Source: Yoonia maritima | GTDB lineage: Bacteria; Pseudomonadota; Alphaproteobacteria; Rhodobacterales; Rhodobacteraceae | Length of the DNA stretch: 64,000 nt | Reading direction: 5' to 3' | NCBI RefSeq assembly: GCF_003003285.1 | Contig: NZ_PVTP01000010.1 | Coordinates: forward strand, 1-64,000 | Shown here: piece after piece, positions 54,405 to 64,000 of the stretch | Position numbering within the stretch: the stretch's first letter is position 1 | Layout: each line of letters starts with the position of its first letter | Translations under genes and position numbers: made by a program | Notes under the pieces: model-generated | Database searches by the model: none | Told to the model about the DNA's origin: nothing | Seen by the model: the letters and a program-made list of their open reading frames with translations, nothing else

Positions 54405-54416
54405 AACCCACCCTAC
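54395..54416. repeat. Short palindromic repeat, copy 2
   Basis: The arms GGTGGGT/ACCCACC around an AAA-type loop are followed by CTAC. Compared with copy 1, one A became G on the left arm and its partner T became C on the right, keeping the pairing. It lies at the tail-to-tail junction of the dehydrogenase gene, whose stop it supplies, and the DUF3775 gene. Confidence 0.75.
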
Positions 54417-54733
54417 TATAACAGGTCGTCCTGTGCATCGGTGGGGTCTATACCTAATGCTTGCAAACCGCTCTCAAGGTGGTTGGCCAAATGTGGTGAC
54501 CCCTTGAGGTACTCTACCGTTGGTGTCGTTGCTTCTTCGGCGGCCGTGCGCAGCGCTTCGTCCAGTTCTTCTGGTTCAAAGTTACCACGACCAATCCAAA
54601 AAACGGCGACTAATACGGCCTGTTCTGTTTGGGTTAGGTGATTAACAAAGCCATCGAACTCTGGCTCGGCCCGATTGAGTTCGCGGGCAAGGATAATCAC
54701 CTCTGCGATTTTATCTGTCGTGATTGGTAGCAT
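54416..54733 (-). CDS. DUF3775 protein
   Basis: This 105-residue acidic protein has the DUF3775 pattern (KIAEVIILARELNRAEPEF, LTQTEQAVLVAVFWIGRGNFEPEELDEAL, then YLKGSPHLANHLESGLQALG). ATG 54733 is preferred because GGAGG precedes it; the longer frame reaches back into the rmuC end region. Located 63 bases after rmuC, probably on the same transcript. Function unknown. Confidence 0.85.
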   Translation of the reverse strand: MLPITTDKIAEVIILARELNRAEPEFDGFVNHLTQTEQAVLVAVFWIGRGNFEPEELDEALRTAAEEATTPTVEYLKGSPHLANHLESGLQALGIDPTDAQDDLL

Positions 54734-54796
54734 GTTCACGTCCTCCTTATCCGCACTATGGGGCAAGGCGTGATGCGTGACCTTGATCTGGCGCAA

Positions 54797-56026
54797 CTAG
54801 TCCCGAAGTGGGACGACCTTTGCGTCTGGTGGCGTTTCGAGTTCTTCGAAGTCAAAATGGTCGAGCCGATTGGCGCGTTTGCCAGCCTTATCCGCCGATA
54901 TCTTGATTTCTTCGATATCTTTGGCGGCCTGCGCAAAGTGACGGTCAAGGTTCCCGACACGCCCAACCAGCCGATCAACGTCACCGCCTAGCAGCGCCAG
55001 TTCTTTGCGGATCGCACCGGTTTGTTCGCGCATGCGGGCATCTTTCAGGATCGCGCGCATGGTGTTCAGCGTTGCCATGCAGGTCGTCGGCGAAACGATC
55101 CAGACGCGTGCACTAAATCCTTCACGAACAATATGAGGCAGGCGACCGTGGATTTCGGCATAGACCGCCTCGGAGGGGAGGAACATCAGCGCGCCGTCAG
55201 CGGTTTCGCCTTCGATAAGATAGCTGTCTGATATTTTTCGAATGTGTACGCGCACCGCCTGACCTAGCGCATTTAGCGCACGGTCGCGTTCTGCTTTGGT
55301 TTCGGCTGCGACAAGGGCCTCATAGGCCTCAAGCGGAAACTTCGCATCGATCACAATAGGGCCGGGAGGATTGGGAAGATGCACCAAGCAGTCAGCGCGG
55401 CGGTTGTTTGATAGCGTGGCCTGCCAAGTGTAGCTGTCAGAAGGCAGGGCCTTGGATACGATGTCTTGCAGTTGGATCTCGCCAAAGGCACCGCGTGTCT
55501 GTTTGTTCGAAAGAATGTCCTGCAAGGACAGCACATCGCCCGATAGCTTTTCGATATTGGTTTGGGCCTTGTCGATTGTGGCAAGGCGTTCCTGCAGCTC
55601 TGTCAGGCTTTTGGTCGTTTTTTCAGACGAACCAGTGAGAGTATCCTTCATCCGTTCTTGCATCTCTGCGAGTGCATATGCCGATTTCAGGGCATTATCG
55701 GCCAAGCGTTCCGACATCTGTGCCTGAACCTCTGCCATTCGCGTTTCCATCGTTTGGATGACCCGGATTTGGGCGTGGGCCTGTGCGTCTGAAACGGTTT
55801 GGATGTTACCCGCCAGTTGCTGTTGTCCTTGCCCAAGCGCGTTGACGTTCATGGACAGCTGCCCGACTTGCTGGGCTACGTTGTAAACGGCATCAGCCGA
55901 CCGACCTGCGCGTCGGGCGGTTGTTATCAGCAGCATAAGCACCAGCAATATAAGGCAAGTTGCCGAAATCACGCCAACCACCAGCGGATCGCTGAACGCA
56001 TAGGTCTGGTCGCCGATCTGGATCAT
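54797..56026 (-). CDS. rmuC: DNA recombination protein RmuC
   Basis: This 409-residue protein has an N-terminal TM helix ([19 protein letters not shown]), a long coiled coil (residues about 45-165, Gln/Glu rich) and the RmuC nuclease-like core ([44 protein letters not shown]). It limits recombination at inverted repeats in E. coli and has a role in phage defence in some bacteria. The start overlaps the mutL stop (ATGA). Confidence 0.93.
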   Translation of the reverse strand: MIQIGDQTYAFSDPLVVGVISATCLILLVLMLLITTARRAGRSADAVYNVAQQVGQLSMNVNALGQGQQQLAGNIQTVSDAQAHAQIRVIQTMETRMAEVQAQMSERLADNALKSAYALAEMQERMKDTLTGSSEKTTKSLTELQERLATIDKAQTNIEKLSGDVLSLQDILSNKQTRGAFGEIQLQDIVSKALPSDSYTWQATLSNNRRADCLVHLPNPPGPIVIDAKFPLEAYEALVAAETKAERDRALNALGQAVRVHIRKISDSYLIEGETADGALMFLPSEAVYAEIHGRLPHIVREGFSARVWIVSPTTCMATLNTMRAILKDARMREQTGAIRKELALLGGDVDRLVGRVGNLDRHFAQAAKDIEEIKISADKAGKRANRLDHFDFEELETPPDAKVVPLRD

Positions 56027-57861
56027 GTGCGTCCGAACAGCCGTTCAATGTCAGAGAGTTTGAGTTCCACATAGGTTGGGCGCCCGTGGTTGCATTGCCC
56101 CGAAAGTGGAGTTGCTTCCATTTCGCGTAAAAGTGCGTTCATCTCTGGACCTTGCATGCGACGCCCAGACCGGATTGACCCATGGCAGGCAACGCGGCTT
56201 AGGATCGCTTCGATCTTGGCTTTGACGCTGGCGCTGTCGCCCTGGTCGGCCAGTTCGTCGATGATGTCGCGGATCATGGCAGCTGCGTTGACCTCGCCCA
56301 AGATGGCAGGGGTTTCGCGAACAGCGATCGCGCCGCCGCCGAAAGGTTCAATGGTCAGCCCAAGGCGCGACAGATCATCGGCAATCGCAAGTAGCATCGC
56401 GGCATCGCCCTCGGCCATCTCGACGATTTCAGGGATCAAAAGCGCCTGTGCTGCGACCCCGTTTTCCGCCATCTGGTTCTTTAGTTTCTCATAGACTAGT
56501 CGTTCGTGGGCAGCGTGTTGATCGACAATCACGATCCCATTTTCGGTCTGGGCGATGATGTAGTTTTCGTGCACCTGCGCACGCGCTGCCCCTAATGGAA
56601 GGTGTGCAGGCTCATCTTCGACGACTGGTTCGACGCGCCCTGATGGTGCTTCTTGGAAACCCGGTGCTTGGGCCTGAAATGTCATTGAACGGGCGCTGAA
56701 ACTTGGGCGCGTTGGTCCAAGGCTCTTTTGGTCCATTTGATAGACGCGCGGTTCAGTTGGCGGCTGTTGTGGCTGCATCGCACCCAGCGTTGCCGTTGCG
56801 ACAGTCGTCGATGCCCGGTGCCCTGCGCCAGCAAGCGCATGGCGTAGCCCGGATACGATCAACCCACGCACGGTACCGGGATCGCGAAACCGGACCTCGG
56901 ATTTGGCAGGGTGGACGTTGACATCAACCAAGGTTGGCTCGCAGTCGATAAACAGCGCAGCAACCGGGTGCCTATCGCGCGACAGCACATCCATATAGGC
57001 GGCGCGCAATGCGCCCAGCAGCATTTTGTCACGAACCGGACGCCCGTTAACGAATAGGAACTGCGCAATCGCCGCACCGCGCGAATACGTCGGCAAGGCC
57101 GCATAACCTGTCAGGTGAAAACCATCGCGTTCGGCGTCGATTGCCAATGCGTTTTCTGCAAATTCGCGTCCTAGCACAGTTTGCAAACGACCGTGCAGCG
57201 CGTCGAATAAATCGCCAGTTTGCGCATCGGCGCGGAAGGTTGTCCGGTTGTCGCCATTTGATGCGTCACGCAGGATGAAGGTGATGAAAGGTTCGGCCAT
57301 TGCGAGCCGTTTGATCACGTCACCTACGGCTTGTGCTTCCGCGCGGTCGGTGCGCAGGAATTTCAGCCGGGCAGGGGTCGCATAAAACATGTCACGCAAT
57401 TCAACGACCGTACCGGATGATAAGGCGGCGGGGCGAACATCGCTCATCTTGCCGCCCGCTACGTCGATGCTTGCGGCATCTGCATCGGGGACACGTGATG
57501 TGATGGTCAGGCGGCCAACGGCACCAAGCGACGGTAGGGCTTCTCCCCTGAACCCAAATGAATGGATGTTCAGCAGGTCAGATCCGTCAATTTTCGACGT
57601 GGCATGCCGGGACAAGGCGAGCGGCAAATCACTTGCCGCGATCCCACATCCATCGTCGGTGACGCGGATCAGGGTCTTGCCACCATCGGCAATCACAACC
57701 TCGATCCGGGTTGCGCCAGCATCTACAGCGTTTTCAACAAGTTCTTTCACGGCCGAAGCCGGACGTTCAAGAACTTCGCCCGCCGCAATCCTGTTGATCG
57801 CGGCGTCATCAAGCTGCCGAATTACCGGGCGAGGCTTTATTTGGGGGTCTGCTATGGCCAT
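56023..57861 (-). CDS. mutL: DNA mismatch repair protein MutL
   Basis: This 612-residue GHKL ATPase has [25 protein letters not shown] and [19 protein letters not shown] at the N-terminus. The C-terminal dimerisation domain holds [12 protein letters not shown], which fits the DQHA(X)2E(X)4E endonuclease motif, and ends with [13 protein letters not shown]. So it is predicted to nick DNA itself, in line with Alphaproteobacteria that lack MutH. The middle is a variable Pro/Gln-rich linker. Coupled to rmuC by a four-base overlap. Confidence 0.96.
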   Translation of the reverse strand: MAIADPQIKPRPVIRQLDDAAINRIAAGEVLERPASAVKELVENAVDAGATRIEVVIADGGKTLIRVTDDGCGIAASDLPLALSRHATSKIDGSDLLNIHSFGFRGEALPSLGAVGRLTITSRVPDADAASIDVAGGKMSDVRPAALSSGTVVELRDMFYATPARLKFLRTDRAEAQAVGDVIKRLAMAEPFITFILRDASNGDNRTTFRADAQTGDLFDALHGRLQTVLGREFAENALAIDAERDGFHLTGYAALPTYSRGAAIAQFLFVNGRPVRDKMLLGALRAAYMDVLSRDRHPVAALFIDCEPTLVDVNVHPAKSEVRFRDPGTVRGLIVSGLRHALAGAGHRASTTVATATLGAMQPQQPPTEPRVYQMDQKSLGPTRPSFSARSMTFQAQAPGFQEAPSGRVEPVVEDEPAHLPLGAARAQVHENYIIAQTENGIVIVDQHAAHERLVYEKLKNQMAENGVAAQALLIPEIVEMAEGDAAMLLAIADDLSRLGLTIEPFGGGAIAVRETPAILGEVNAAAMIRDIIDELADQGDSASVKAKIEAILSRVACHGSIRSGRRMQGPEMNALLREMEATPLSGQCNHGRPTYVELKLSDIERLFGRT

Positions 57862-57947
57862 GCCACAAACTATAGCATGAATGCGCGATTCTGCGAGAGG
57901 TTTGAAACAGCTTTACATTTTATCATATATAACTTATATATTATATA

Positions 57948-58301
57948 ATGAATGAATTACATAATGGACCTCTGGTCACCAAGTTTGCTGCATTATCTGA
58001 CCCGACGCGCTTGGCTATTGTACAGCGGCTGGCCGAGGGCGAAGCAACAGTGACGGAGTTGGCGGCACCGTTCGCCATGACGCAGCCCGCCGTGTCACGG
58101 CACCTAAAAGTGCTGGAAAGCGCAGGGTTGATCACACGGCGTGTGGATAAGCAACGGCGCCCTTGCCGATTGGCCGAAGGGGCCTTGGATAATTTGGACG
58201 AATGGCTGGCGATGTTGCGCCAAACAATGTCCGCCCACTACGACCGGCTTGATGATGTGTTGGCCGAAATGCAAACCAAGGATGATAGGACGACGGAATG
58301 A
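57948..58301 (+). CDS. ArsR-family HTH regulator
   Basis: This 117-residue winged-helix regulator reads FAALSDPTRLAIVQRLAEGEATVTELAAPFAMTQPAVSRHLKVLESAGLI, with no metal-binding CxC. In this subgroup the regulator is paired with an AHSA1/SRPBCC protein, as here, and controls it. The stop overlaps the next start (ATGA). The upstream 85 bases are very AT-rich, a probable promoter/operator. The signal is unknown. Confidence 0.92.
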   Translation: MNELHNGPLVTKFAALSDPTRLAIVQRLAEGEATVTELAAPFAMTQPAVSRHLKVLESAGLITRRVDKQRRPCRLAEGALDNLDEWLAMLRQTMSAHYDRLDDVLAEMQTKDDRTTE

Positions 58302-58777
58302 CCAAGCTTGATCTAAAGCTCGAAGGCGACACCCATGTCATCGTCACACGACGGTTCAAGGCACCGCCAGAGTTTGTCTATCGCGCCCACACCGACGCAG
58401 AGTTGATCAAAAAGTGGCTGTACGGTCCCGATGGATGGGTGATGACGAACTGCCTCTATGATGCGCGTCCCGGCGGCCAAATCCGATTGGATTGGCAGGA
58501 CGCGAATGGTGAGAACGCATTCTATCTGACCGGAGAGTTCATTGCGCTGACGCCGAATAAACGGATCGAACATGTAGAGCGTATGCATCTACCCGATCCC
58601 ACGCCTGATAATCACATAGTCACAACATTTGCACCCATTGATGATGGGACGCTGCTAAGCCTGCGGATGACCATGCCAGACGCAGACGCACGCGCAATGA
58701 TGCTTGAGACCGGCATGGAGGAAGGCATGGAAGCCAGCTATGTCAGGGTTGATCCACTGTTTGCATTGGCGGATTAA
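58298..58777 (+). CDS. AHSA1/SRPBCC-domain protein
   Basis: This 159-residue protein has the START-like AHSA1 fold: TRRFKAPPEFVYRAHTDAELIKKWLYGPDGW, then YDARPGGQIRLDWQDANG and the closing helix MEEGMEASYVRVDPLFAL. Such proteins bind hydrophobic ligands or act in stress response; no enzyme motif is visible. It is coupled with the ArsR gene. Its stop interlocks with that of the convergent M16 gene. Confidence 0.9.
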   Translation: MTKLDLKLEGDTHVIVTRRFKAPPEFVYRAHTDAELIKKWLYGPDGWVMTNCLYDARPGGQIRLDWQDANGENAFYLTGEFIALTPNKRIEHVERMHLPDPTPDNHIVTTFAPIDDGTLLSLRMTMPDADARAMMLETGMEEGMEASYVRVDPLFALAD

Positions 58778-60075
58778 TTTAGCCCTTCAGGTTTCCCAAC
58801 GACGACGAAATGCAGGTTGTCTGGCTGCAGCAGTTCACGCGCGACCCGATTGGCATCTTCCAATGTGACTGCTTCGATATAGTCGTTTCGGTTGGTCACA
58901 TATTCCGGTGATAGGTCGATCATTTGCATGCCGACCATGATGTTGGCGATCTCGCTGTTGCCATCAAACCGCAGCGGGTACTCGCCCGTCAGATAGGTTT
59001 TGGCGCGGTCAAGCTCTGCCTGCGTAATTCCGTTTGTGGCAGTGTCGGCCCAAACGTCGCGCGTCACTGCGATCGCTTCGGCGATGGTTGCGTTGGATGA
59101 CGCAACCGAGCCAAGCATCATTTCAGCGTGGAACTTGGGCACAAGATAAGTCCCGATCCCATAGGTCAGTCCGCGCTTTTCACGCACTTCGTTCATGAGC
59201 CGCGATTCAAAACCACCGGACCCCAGCACGTTATTCAATACATAGGCTGCAAAAAAGTCTGGGTCGTCCCGTTTCATGCCTGAATGGCCAAAGAATGCGA
59301 CGGCTTGCGGGGTATCGTAGTCAATGACTGTCGTGCCGCCATCAAGGCCAAAGGCGATATCATCAGGGAGTTTTGGGCCTTGCGCCGGTAAATTACCCAA
59401 TAACGTATCAAGCATCGGCCCGACCTCAGCTGCAGTGATGTCGCCGACAACCGATACGTAAAGCCGGTCATGGGTTAGCGCGTTTTGATGTGCGTCATGC
59501 ATGTCGGATTGGGTTAGGCTGTTCACGCTTTCAACCGTGCCGTCGCTGTTGGTGCCATAGGGGTGGTCGCCGAATGCTGCGGAATTGAAGGCTTTGCTCG
59601 CGATGCTATTGGGTCGCTTTTCTTCGGATGCGATGTTGGCCAGAACCTGTGCCCGAACGCGGTCTAGGGCATCTTGGTCAAACGTGGGTTCAATCAGTGC
59701 TTGGCGCAAAAGTGCGATTGCCTCGTCCTGATTTTCAGTAAGGAATTGGGCCGAAACACCAATTGAGTCGTCATAAGCCGAAAACCCGTAACTTGCCGCT
59801 AAGGCCTCGCGCGCAGTCTGGAATTCTTGGGCGTTCATGTCGCCTGACCCTTCCTCTAGCAACCCCATCATCAGGTTGGTCGCGCCGCGTTTGCCTGGCA
59901 AATCCAACGATGTGCCACCCCGAAAACGGATTTCCACGGCAATGAAAGGGATGCTTGGTTCTTCGACGACCCATGCGTTGACCCCGCCGGGGGATGTTAC
60001 TTCGATGATGTCGATTTCGGCGCTAGCCGTTGTAGCAAACAGGGCAAGCGTAAGGGCGATAAACGAGCGAAACAT
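58774..60075 (-). CDS. M16-family peptidase homologue lacking zinc motif
   Basis: This 433-residue exported M16 homologue has a signal peptide (ALTLALFATTASA|EI). The HxxEH site is replaced (TNLMMGLLEEGSG), so it should be the non-catalytic partner; the C-terminal substrate-binding Arg/Tyr segment EVREKRGLTYGIGTYL is intact. The start codon overlaps the stop of the catalytic homologue by one base (TAATG), so the two probably form a heterodimer in the periplasm. Confidence 0.88.
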   Translation of the reverse strand: MFRSFIALTLALFATTASAEIDIIEVTSPGGVNAWVVEEPSIPFIAVEIRFRGGTSLDLPGKRGATNLMMGLLEEGSGDMNAQEFQTAREALAASYGFSAYDDSIGVSAQFLTENQDEAIALLRQALIEPTFDQDALDRVRAQVLANIASEEKRPNSIASKAFNSAAFGDHPYGTNSDGTVESVNSLTQSDMHDAHQNALTHDRLYVSVVGDITAAEVGPMLDTLLGNLPAQGPKLPDDIAFGLDGGTTVIDYDTPQAVAFFGHSGMKRDDPDFFAAYVLNNVLGSGGFESRLMNEVREKRGLTYGIGTYLVPKFHAEMMLGSVASSNATIAEAIAVTRDVWADTATNGITQAELDRAKTYLTGEYPLRFDGNSEIANIMVGMQMIDLSPEYVTNRNDYIEAVTLEDANRVARELLQPDNLHFVVVGKPEGLN

Positions 60076-61412
60076 TAGCGGGCGTCCTCTTGGGTGGCGA
60101 CAACCCAGCCGGTGACGGCCTGATCGCGGTTAAATACTTTGGCTGCGACGGCTTTGATGTCTTCTTCGGTGACAGATTGCAGAATGTCAGGCCATGCTTG
60201 CACATCTGCGACGGTCAGGCTTTGACTAAGCGCTGCACCGTATCGCTGGGCGAGACCCTGGGTGTCATCCAATGCATAAATCTCAGAGGCCCGCAGTTGC
60301 GTACGTATGCTTTCCATGCGCGCTGGATCGATATCGTTCGCGATGAAGTCTGCGATAACCTGATCCATTGCTGCTTCGGCTTCCGATAATTTTACTCCGG
60401 TCGCGGGGGCGACAGAAACGCTAAATGTAGCGGTATCCAACGAGTTCCCGTTATACGAGGCACCTGTGTAAAGGGCGGTTTGCGTGTCGAATTGAAGCGC
60501 AATGCCGAGGTCGGATGTGAAGGGTGAACCGCCCAAAAGCTCGGCTAAATACACTAGCGCTGCGGCCTCTTCTTGGGCGCCGGGGTCACGTTCGGGGGCC
60601 AAATAGCTGCGGATCAGATAGGGTTGGCTCACCCGTGGGTCGGTGTATGTGATCCGACGTTCCGCGCGCTGCGGTGGTTCTTGGGAGCGGATGCGTTCGG
60701 GTAGATCGGGTTCAGAAGGGATAACACCGTAGTAAGTTTCCGCCAATGCGCGAACATCATCGGGTTGCACATCACCGGCCACAACCAACACGGCGTTGTT
60801 CGGAGAATAGTACAGGTCATAAAAGGCCAGCGCGTCGTCGATATTCAGCTGCTCCATCTCGTGCTTCCAGCCGATGACAGGCACGCCGTAGCGGTGGTTT
60901 TGATACTGCGCTGCATTGAACTGTTCGCGGGCTAATGCGCCGGGATTGTTTTCGGTCCGTTGGTTGCGTTCTTCCAGCACGACATTGCGTTCAGTCGCGA
61001 TGTTGTCTGCAGTGATGGCCAGATTGGTCATCCGGTTGCTTTCCATCTGCATCATCAGATCTAGCCGATCAGCAGCGATGCGTTGGAAATATGCAGTGTA
61101 ATCGTAACTGGTAAAGGCGTTGTCGCTGCCGCCGTTCGCGGCAACGGTCGCTGAAAACTCACCCGATTCCAGAATGTCGGTTTGCTTGAACATCAAGTGT
61201 TCAAAGAAATGCGCGACGCCTGATGCACCGACGGGTTCGTCTGCTGAGCCGATTTTATACCAAACCATGTGTACAACAACGGGCGCGCGGTGATCTTCGA
61301 TCACGACGACCTCCATCCCGTTGTCTAGGGTGAAGGTTGTCACCTCTTCCGCCTGCGCGGCGGCAGTTGTGGTGATCATCGCCAAAGCGGCAAGCAAACG
61401 TTTCATAGGCAC
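60075..61412 (-). CDS. M16-family zinc peptidase
   Basis: This 445-residue exported pitrilysin-type peptidase has a signal peptide (LLAALAMITTTAAAQA|EE) and an intact inverted zinc motif, HFFEHLMF, with the distal Glu in TERNVVLEERNQR. The C-terminal half lacks a clear Arg/Tyr substrate pair, which the partner gene supplies. It degrades peptides in the periplasm, presumably as a complex with the downstream homologue. Confidence 0.9.
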   Translation of the reverse strand: MPMKRLLAALAMITTTAAAQAEEVTTFTLDNGMEVVVIEDHRAPVVVHMVWYKIGSADEPVGASGVAHFFEHLMFKQTDILESGEFSATVAANGGSDNAFTSYDYTAYFQRIAADRLDLMMQMESNRMTNLAITADNIATERNVVLEERNQRTENNPGALAREQFNAAQYQNHRYGVPVIGWKHEMEQLNIDDALAFYDLYYSPNNAVLVVAGDVQPDDVRALAETYYGVIPSEPDLPERIRSQEPPQRAERRITYTDPRVSQPYLIRSYLAPERDPGAQEEAAALVYLAELLGGSPFTSDLGIALQFDTQTALYTGASYNGNSLDTATFSVSVAPATGVKLSEAEAAMDQVIADFIANDIDPARMESIRTQLRASEIYALDDTQGLAQRYGAALSQSLTVADVQAWPDILQSVTEEDIKAVAAKVFNRDQAVTGWVVATQEDAR

Positions 61413-61490
61413 CCTTCCGGTTTCGTCAGATGCAAATTGACGTCGGGCGCCGCGATGTTCAAGCAGACATACGGGGATGTGAGGATTGTT

Positions 61491-62000
61491 TTACTGTTCC
61501 GCAGGTGCGGTTGGCACGATGATGCCTAGCGCAGCAAGGCGTGCTAGCTCTGCATCGGCATCAAGCGCCTGACCTGCATAAAGTGGAAAGTACCGATCTC
61601 GGTTCAGTGGGTTGAACACGTTCGACAGTTTTTTGCGCTTGCGTGCGGCTTCATCACGCTCGGCCAGTTCAGTACGGATATTTGGGTTTACACCATAGCG
61701 GGCCGTTTGCGCGACAAGCGCGGCTTCGCTGGTTCGGATTCCACCAGCGATCTGCACGGCAGGGTTACCACCAAGTGCGCGGATAGCATCAGCTTTGGGT
61801 GTTGGATCAGCACGATTCACGCCGCCGGGTGTTGGTGTAGGCAAGGCCGTCGTCGCGGGAAGTTCTAGCGGGCGAGACGGAATGACAGAAAACTCATCAG
61901 GACCGCCGTCAGATGTACGCGTGTCGCGCAACGGGCGTTCTGTGTTTCCGCAAGCGGCAAGTGTGACAAGCGTCAGAACTGATAGAATAATTGCACGCAT
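61491..62000 (-). CDS. DUF3035 lipoprotein
   Basis: This 169-residue lipoprotein has the lipobox LVTLAACGN, a Pro/Thr-rich stretch (RPLELPATTALPTPTPGG) and a C-terminal RKRKKLSNVFNPLNRDRYFPLYAGQ, as in DUF3035 proteins of Rhodobacteraceae. ATG 62000 is preferred over one four codons earlier because it places the signal peptide properly. It follows lspA, the peptidase that would process its own signal. Function unknown. Confidence 0.87.
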   Translation of the reverse strand: MRAIILSVLTLVTLAACGNTERPLRDTRTSDGGPDEFSVIPSRPLELPATTALPTPTPGGVNRADPTPKADAIRALGGNPAVQIAGGIRTSEAALVAQTARYGVNPNIRTELAERDEAARKRKKLSNVFNPLNRDRYFPLYAGQALDADAELARLAALGIIVPTAPAEQ

Positions 62001-62053
62001 TAAAGCACCCATTGAAAGTATCGCGCTCTGTGTAACCTAAGCCCGTGGCGACG

Positions 62054-62542
62054 TCACGCGCTCTTCTTCTTGGGGCTGGATTTGTGATCTTCGCCCAAAA
62101 ACGCAAGGCCAACGGCCCCAATAAAGATCGCGACATCAGCGATGTTGAAGGAATAGGGGTTGTTGAAACCACAGCAGGACATGTTCAGGAAATCGGCGAC
62201 TGCGCCATAGAAAATCCGGTCAACGACGTTACCGATTGCACCACCAATCAGAAAACCCGCTGACATGTAGACCCATTTCGATCCACCGTTTTTACGCAGC
62301 CACCAAAGGACTGCGGCCGAGATGACGACCGCAAGCCCAATAAGAACCCAACGCATGTCGAAACCGGAAAATAGGCCAAAGTTGACCCCACGATTCCAAG
62401 CCATCTGGAATTCAAGGTAGGGCGGGAAGACCTCGATCTTGCCCCGCCCGGGATTTCCCAGACCAAGCCAATGCACCACGTAGTATTTGCTGGCTTGATC
62501 CAGCAGCAGCACCCATAGCCCGGCCCAGAAAGTTAGACGCAT
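62054..62542 (-). CDS. lspA: Lipoprotein signal peptidase II
   Basis: This 162-residue inner-membrane aspartyl peptidase has four TM helices. The catalytic Asp pair is in GNVVDRIFYGAVADF and FNIADVAIF, with the LLDQASKYYV helix at the N-terminus. It cleaves the signal of prolipoproteins; several lipoproteins are encoded in this window (LptE, YjbF, DUF3576, DUF3035). It follows purH by nine bases. Confidence 0.96.
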   Translation of the reverse strand: MRLTFWAGLWVLLLDQASKYYVVHWLGLGNPGRGKIEVFPPYLEFQMAWNRGVNFGLFSGFDMRWVLIGLAVVISAAVLWWLRKNGGSKWVYMSAGFLIGGAIGNVVDRIFYGAVADFLNMSCCGFNNPYSFNIADVAIFIGAVGLAFLGEDHKSSPKKKSA

Positions 62543-62551
62543 ATCCGCCCC

Positions 62552-64000
62552 TTAGTGTTTAAAGTGGCGCATGCCGGTAAAGACCATCGCGATCCCGGCT
62601 TCGTCAGCTGCGGCGATGACTTCGTCGTCGCGCATTGAACCACCCGGCTGGATCACACATGTCGCACCAGCTGCGGCGGCCTCTAGCAGACCATCAGCGA
62701 ATGGGAAGAACGCGTCAGACGCAACAGCCGAACCAATGGTCAGCGGCTGTGGCAGTTCCATGGCTTCGGCCATACGCTCTGCTTTTTTCGCAGCGATCAG
62801 GGCAGAGTCCAGACGTGACATCTGGCCAGCGCCTACGCCAACGGTTGCTTTGTCTTTGACGTAGACAATCGCGTTGGATTTCACGTGTTTCGCGACTTTC
62901 CATGCGAACAACAGGTCTGACATCTGTTCGTCTGTTGGCGCAACTTTGGTCACAACTTTCAGGTCGTCCATGCCAACGTAACCAGTGTCTTTGTCCTGAA
63001 CCAACATGCCACCGGCGACCTGACGGTATGTGGTGATTGGTGTTTTTGGATCAGGCAGTGCCTCTGTTGTCAGAAGACGCAGGTTTTTCTTGGCAGCGAA
63101 TACAGCTTTGGCCGCGTCTGATGCACCGGGGGCGATCACGACTTCGGTAAAGATTTCGACGATTGCCTTGGCTGTTTCTTCGTCCAACGGCTGGTTCAAC
63201 GCCACGATCCCACCAAAGGCAGAAGTCCGGTCGCAATCGAATGCGTTTTTATATGCCTCAAGCAAGGTAGCACCACGTGCGACGCCGCAAGGGTTTGCGT
63301 GTTTGATGATCGCGACGGCTGGGCCGTCCGCAGGGTCGAATTCTGCCACCAATTCAAACGCAGCGTCTGTGTCGTTGATGTTGTTATACGACAGAGCTTT
63401 ACCTTGGTGCACAACGGCGGTCGCAACGCCGGGGCGGTTTGTGCCGTCGGTGTAGAACGCAGCAGACTGGTGGCTGTTTTCGCCGTAGCGCATGGTTTGC
63501 TTGAATGTGCCGCTGAACGAACGACGGCGTGGCTCATTCTGGCCAATCGCGCCAGCCATCCAAGTGCTAACGGCAGTGTCATACGCAGCTGTACGTGCAT
63601 AGGCGGTTTGGGCAAGACGTTGGCGCAGCGCCATTGTTGTTTGGCCGTCATTCGCATCTAGCTCTGCCAGAACCGCATCGTAATCTTCGACATCAGTCAC
63701 AACAGTGACAAACGCGTGGTTTTTCGCAGCAGAACGGATCATTGCTGGGCCACCAATGTCGATGTTTTCGATGCAAGCCGCGTAATCGCCGCCTTTGGCT
63801 ACGGTTTCCTCAAAAGGGTACAGGTTCACGACCAACAGATCGATTGGGCCGATGTTATGTTCGACCATCGCATCGCGGTGTCCATCTAGATCGCGGCGGG
63901 CCAGCAGGCCACCGTGAACAACGGGGTGTAGCGTTTTCACGCGGCCGTCCATCATTTCTGGGAAGCCAGTGACATCAGCCACATCGCGAACTTCTAGTCC
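62552..64000 (-). CDS. purH: PurH (AICAR transformylase/IMP cyclohydrolase), 5' end outside
   Basis: The reading frame runs off the right edge; the N-terminal residues are not in the window. Present are the end of the IMP cyclohydrolase domain ([57 protein letters not shown]) and the whole AICAR transformylase domain ([53 protein letters not shown], ending FTGMRHFKH). It does the last two steps of IMP synthesis. lspA follows. Confidence 0.97.
   Translation of the reverse strand, partial: GLEVRDVADVTGFPEMMDGRVKTLHPVVHGGLLARRDLDGHRDAMVEHNIGPIDLLVVNLYPFEETVAKGGDYAACIENIDIGGPAMIRSAAKNHAFVTVVTDVEDYDAVLAELDANDGQTTMALRQRLAQTAYARTAAYDTAVSTWMAGAIGQNEPRRRSFSGTFKQTMRYGENSHQSAAFYTDGTNRPGVATAVVHQGKALSYNNINDTDAAFELVAEFDPADGPAVAIIKHANPCGVARGATLLEAYKNAFDCDRTSAFGGIVALNQPLDEETAKAIVEIFTEVVIAPGASDAAKAVFAAKKNLRLLTTEALPDPKTPITTYRQVAGGMLVQDKDTGYVGMDDLKVVTKVAPTDEQMSDLLFAWKVAKHVKSNAIVYVKDKATVGVGAGQMSRLDSALIAAKKAERMAEAMELPQPLTIGSAVASDAFFPFADGLLEAAAAGATCVIQPGGSMRDDEVIAAADEAGIAMVFTGMRHFKH

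Noticed and set aside
54735-54796. Longer start for the DUF3775 protein
   Set aside because: The extra residues have no family support, and ATG 54733 has a good GGAGG site.

Overview
The window reads as a chromosome segment of an alphaproteobacterium of the Rhodobacteraceae (Roseobacter-type). The basis is gene content and order typical of that family: rnhB next to the GANTC methyltransferase ccrM, mutY/dciA/dsbA, an lpxK operon with DUF4170, cysQ and pmbA, holA/lptE/leuS/DUF3576, truB/rpsO/pnp, mutL/rmuC and lspA/purH. DUF2125, DUF3035, DUF3576 and DUF4170 are also families I associate with this group. No species can be named from the sequence alone.

Bases 1-3750 are accessory and decayed. 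They hold a truncated DDE transposase, a DUF4143-type ATPase pseudogene with two frameshifts, an AbiEii-type nucleotidyltransferase with a 68-residue overlapping partner, and the remains of a plasmid mobilisation cluster (HTH gene fused to the tail of a mobC-like gene, and the first 92 codons of a relaxase). This stretch abuts the 3' end of an intact tRNA-Arg(CCT), as expected of an island inserted at a tRNA gene. From 3900 on the sequence is ordinary chromosome with tightly packed genes.

Bases 3900-10200 carry a LacI regulator, a hemerythrin and an envelope cluster: a small secreted protein, a two-TM regulator with a C-terminal winged helix, a PstS-like/OmpA fusion and a secreted PilJ-domain protein. 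Bases 10300-15800 hold rnhB, ccrM (three GANTC sites at its promoter), an AlkB-type hydroxylase, mutY, dciA and a DsbA-like protein. Bases 15800-23600 are one leftward run for lipid A/LPS (lpxK, a divergent waaA-like gene), DUF4170, cysQ, pmbA and two DUF2125 paralogues. Bases 23700-30750 run rightward: SDR, a crotonase lacking both catalytic Glu, mscS, a flavoprotein, yjbH/yjbF and a small membrane protein.

Bases 30800-36600 are holA, lptE, leuS, DUF3576 and a porin. Bases 36800-41200 carry yggS, a pseudouridine synthase, an mhqD/mhqO-like pair, a 1-Cys peroxiredoxin and a beta-barrel protein. Bases 41300-46700 are pnp, rpsO, an RTX-repeat protein, DUF1643 and truB. Bases 46800-49440 hold a second copy of the PstS-OmpA + PilJ pair, without the regulator. 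The rest is recQ, a small exported protein, a histidine phosphatase, a LYS1-like dehydrogenase, DUF3775, rmuC, mutL, an ArsR/AHSA1 pair, an M16 peptidase pair, DUF3035, lspA and the 3' part of purH.

The best candidate for an undescribed system is the PstS-OmpA/PilJ two-gene module. It is present twice with the same order, the same 526-residue fusion length and matching P-box-plus-cysteine signatures, and one copy lies beside a membrane-bound winged-helix regulator. Functional statements about it are inference. No rRNA, CRISPR array or intact insertion sequence was seen.
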